Source of the DNA: Akkermansiaceae bacterium UBA7890
GTDB lineage: Bacteria; Verrucomicrobiota; Verrucomicrobiia; Verrucomicrobiales; Akkermansiaceae
Assembly: GCA_002501065.1 (NCBI GenBank)
Contig: DLRK01000035.1
Span: 1-6,092 of the forward strand
Length of the DNA stretch: 6,092 nucleotides
Reading direction: 5' to 3'
Shown: positions 5,770-6,092 of the stretch, piece by piece
Layout of the letters: each line of letters starts with the position of its first letter
How positions within the stretch are numbered: position 1 is the stretch's first letter
Notes under the pieces: generated by a model
What the model was told of the DNA's origin: nothing
Databases searched by the model: none
The model's input: the letters and a program-made list of their open reading frames with translations, nothing else
Translations under genes and position numbers: made by a program

Positions 5770-6092
5770 GGTGTTGGATGAGTTGAGGGGAGAGGTCTCG
5801 CGCGGAGTCGCAGAGACGCGGAGTTGTGAATTGAGATTGGTATTCGGAACGAGGATTTGACCATGTCACCATGCTGGTTGGCGAGGTCTTTTTGTTCCCC
5901 GATATCATTCTTTAGGTCGTAGAGTTGCCACGCGGGCGGTGGATCGTCCGAGCCGATCTTTTCGTTCATGCGCACGAGTTTCCAATTTCCCTTGCGGATG
6001 GCGGAGTTGTGAACCTTGGGAGCGGGCACACCATAGCCGCCCTTCTGTCGGGGAAACCAACTGCGGTTTTGCCAACATAGCCATTCGTGCGG
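5766..6092 (-). CDS. Sulfatase, C-terminal end only
   Basis: The frame is open from the window edge (6092) to the TGA at 5768-5766, giving 108 residues. The first part is a typical type I sulfatase C-terminal subdomain: HEWLCWQNRSW, then NSAIRKGNWKLVRM, WQLYDLKND and GEQKDLANQHGDMV. This matches the familiar 'AIRxGxWKLV ... LYDLxxDxxExxxLA' end of arylsulfatases. All catalytic residues would lie upstream, outside the window. After GDMVK the family resemblance stops and about 30 residues follow, including NSASLRLRA encoded by the dispersed repeat at 5797-5838. The native ending may therefore have been replaced or extended by repeat sequence. The stop overlaps the GH32 start by ATGA. A GTG at 6029 could be mistaken for a start, but homology continues upstream of it. 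Confidence 0.88.
   Translation of the reverse strand, partial: PHEWLCWQNRSWFPRQKGGYGVPAPKVHNSAIRKGNWKLVRMNEKIGSDDPPPAWQLYDLKNDIGEQKDLANQHGDMVKSSFRIPISIHNSASLRLRARPLPSTHPTP
5797..5838 (-). repeat. Dispersed short repeat, copy A (direct with copy B)
   Basis: On the plus strand this runs from TCTCGCGCGGAG to TTGAGATT. The core CGCGGAGTCGCAGAGACGCG matches copy B at 3375-3417 with one difference, and the flanking GTG..TTGAGATT is also shared. It lies between the last recognisable sulfatase codons and the GH32 start, but it is read through in frame as HNSASLRLRAR. It resembles the 'CTCTGCGTCTCTGCG' type intergenic repeats I recall from other environmental bacterial genomes; that last link is from memory. 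Confidence 0.8.

Noticed and set aside
3886..5781. A 631-codon open frame on the plus strand, antisense to GH32
   Set aside because: It is an antisense shadow produced by GC-biased third codon positions. Its protein is Val/Gly/Asp/Leu-rich without motifs, while the minus strand encodes a complete GH32 enzyme with all catalytic motifs.
5766..6029. A separate small gene starting at the GTG at 6029
   Set aside because: The frame stays open to the window edge and the upstream residues (HEWLCWQNRSW) continue the sulfatase C-terminal domain, so this is an internal codon.
1..6092. tRNA, rRNA, CRISPR array or integrase-type mobile element
   Set aside because: No regularly spaced repeats, no RNA-gene-like stretches and no recombinase frames were seen; nearly all sequence is accounted for by the five minus-strand genes.

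Overview
The window is a GC-rich stretch in which every convincing gene lies on the minus strand, so transcription runs from position 6092 down to 1. It is a tightly packed carbohydrate-catabolism cluster of secreted enzymes: three type I (formylglycine) sulfatases and one GH32 fructan hydrolase. The density of sulfatases, the signal peptides, the lack of Shine-Dalgarno motifs before any of the starts and a dispersed 'CTCCGCGTCTCTGCG...' type repeat suggest a Verrucomicrobiota or Planctomycetota genome. That placement is an inference from style, not from a marker gene.

Layout in transcription order: the C-terminal end of a sulfatase (6092 to 5766, cut by the window edge); a 751-residue GH32 levanase/fructanase-like enzyme (5769 to 3514), whose ATG overlaps the preceding stop; a 93-base gap; a 798-residue sulfatase with an extra C-terminal module (3420 to 1024); a 19-base gap; a truncated iduronate-2-sulfatase-like gene (1004 to 126) that has lost the second half of its catalytic domain; and the signal peptide plus first mature residues of another secreted protein (129 to 1), which probably starts at a GTG overlapping the previous stop.

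The genes fit a common task: sulfatases remove sulfate esters outside the cytoplasm so that a glycosidase can cut the chain. The GH32 enzyme and the large sulfatase also share a homologous beta-sandwich-like module (DUF4980-like), N-terminal in one and C-terminal in the other. That argues for one shared target, which may be a sulfated fructan-like glycan.

The least ordinary features are three copies of a short repeat. Two direct copies are translated, giving the same nonapeptide NSASLRLRA at the end of the first sulfatase and in the signal peptide of the large sulfatase. The third copy is inverted and sits in the 5' leader of the large sulfatase. In the mRNA it can form an unbroken 20-bp stem with the second copy, enclosing the start codon. 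I see no RNA genes, CRISPR arrays, transposase genes or convincing promoters or terminators.
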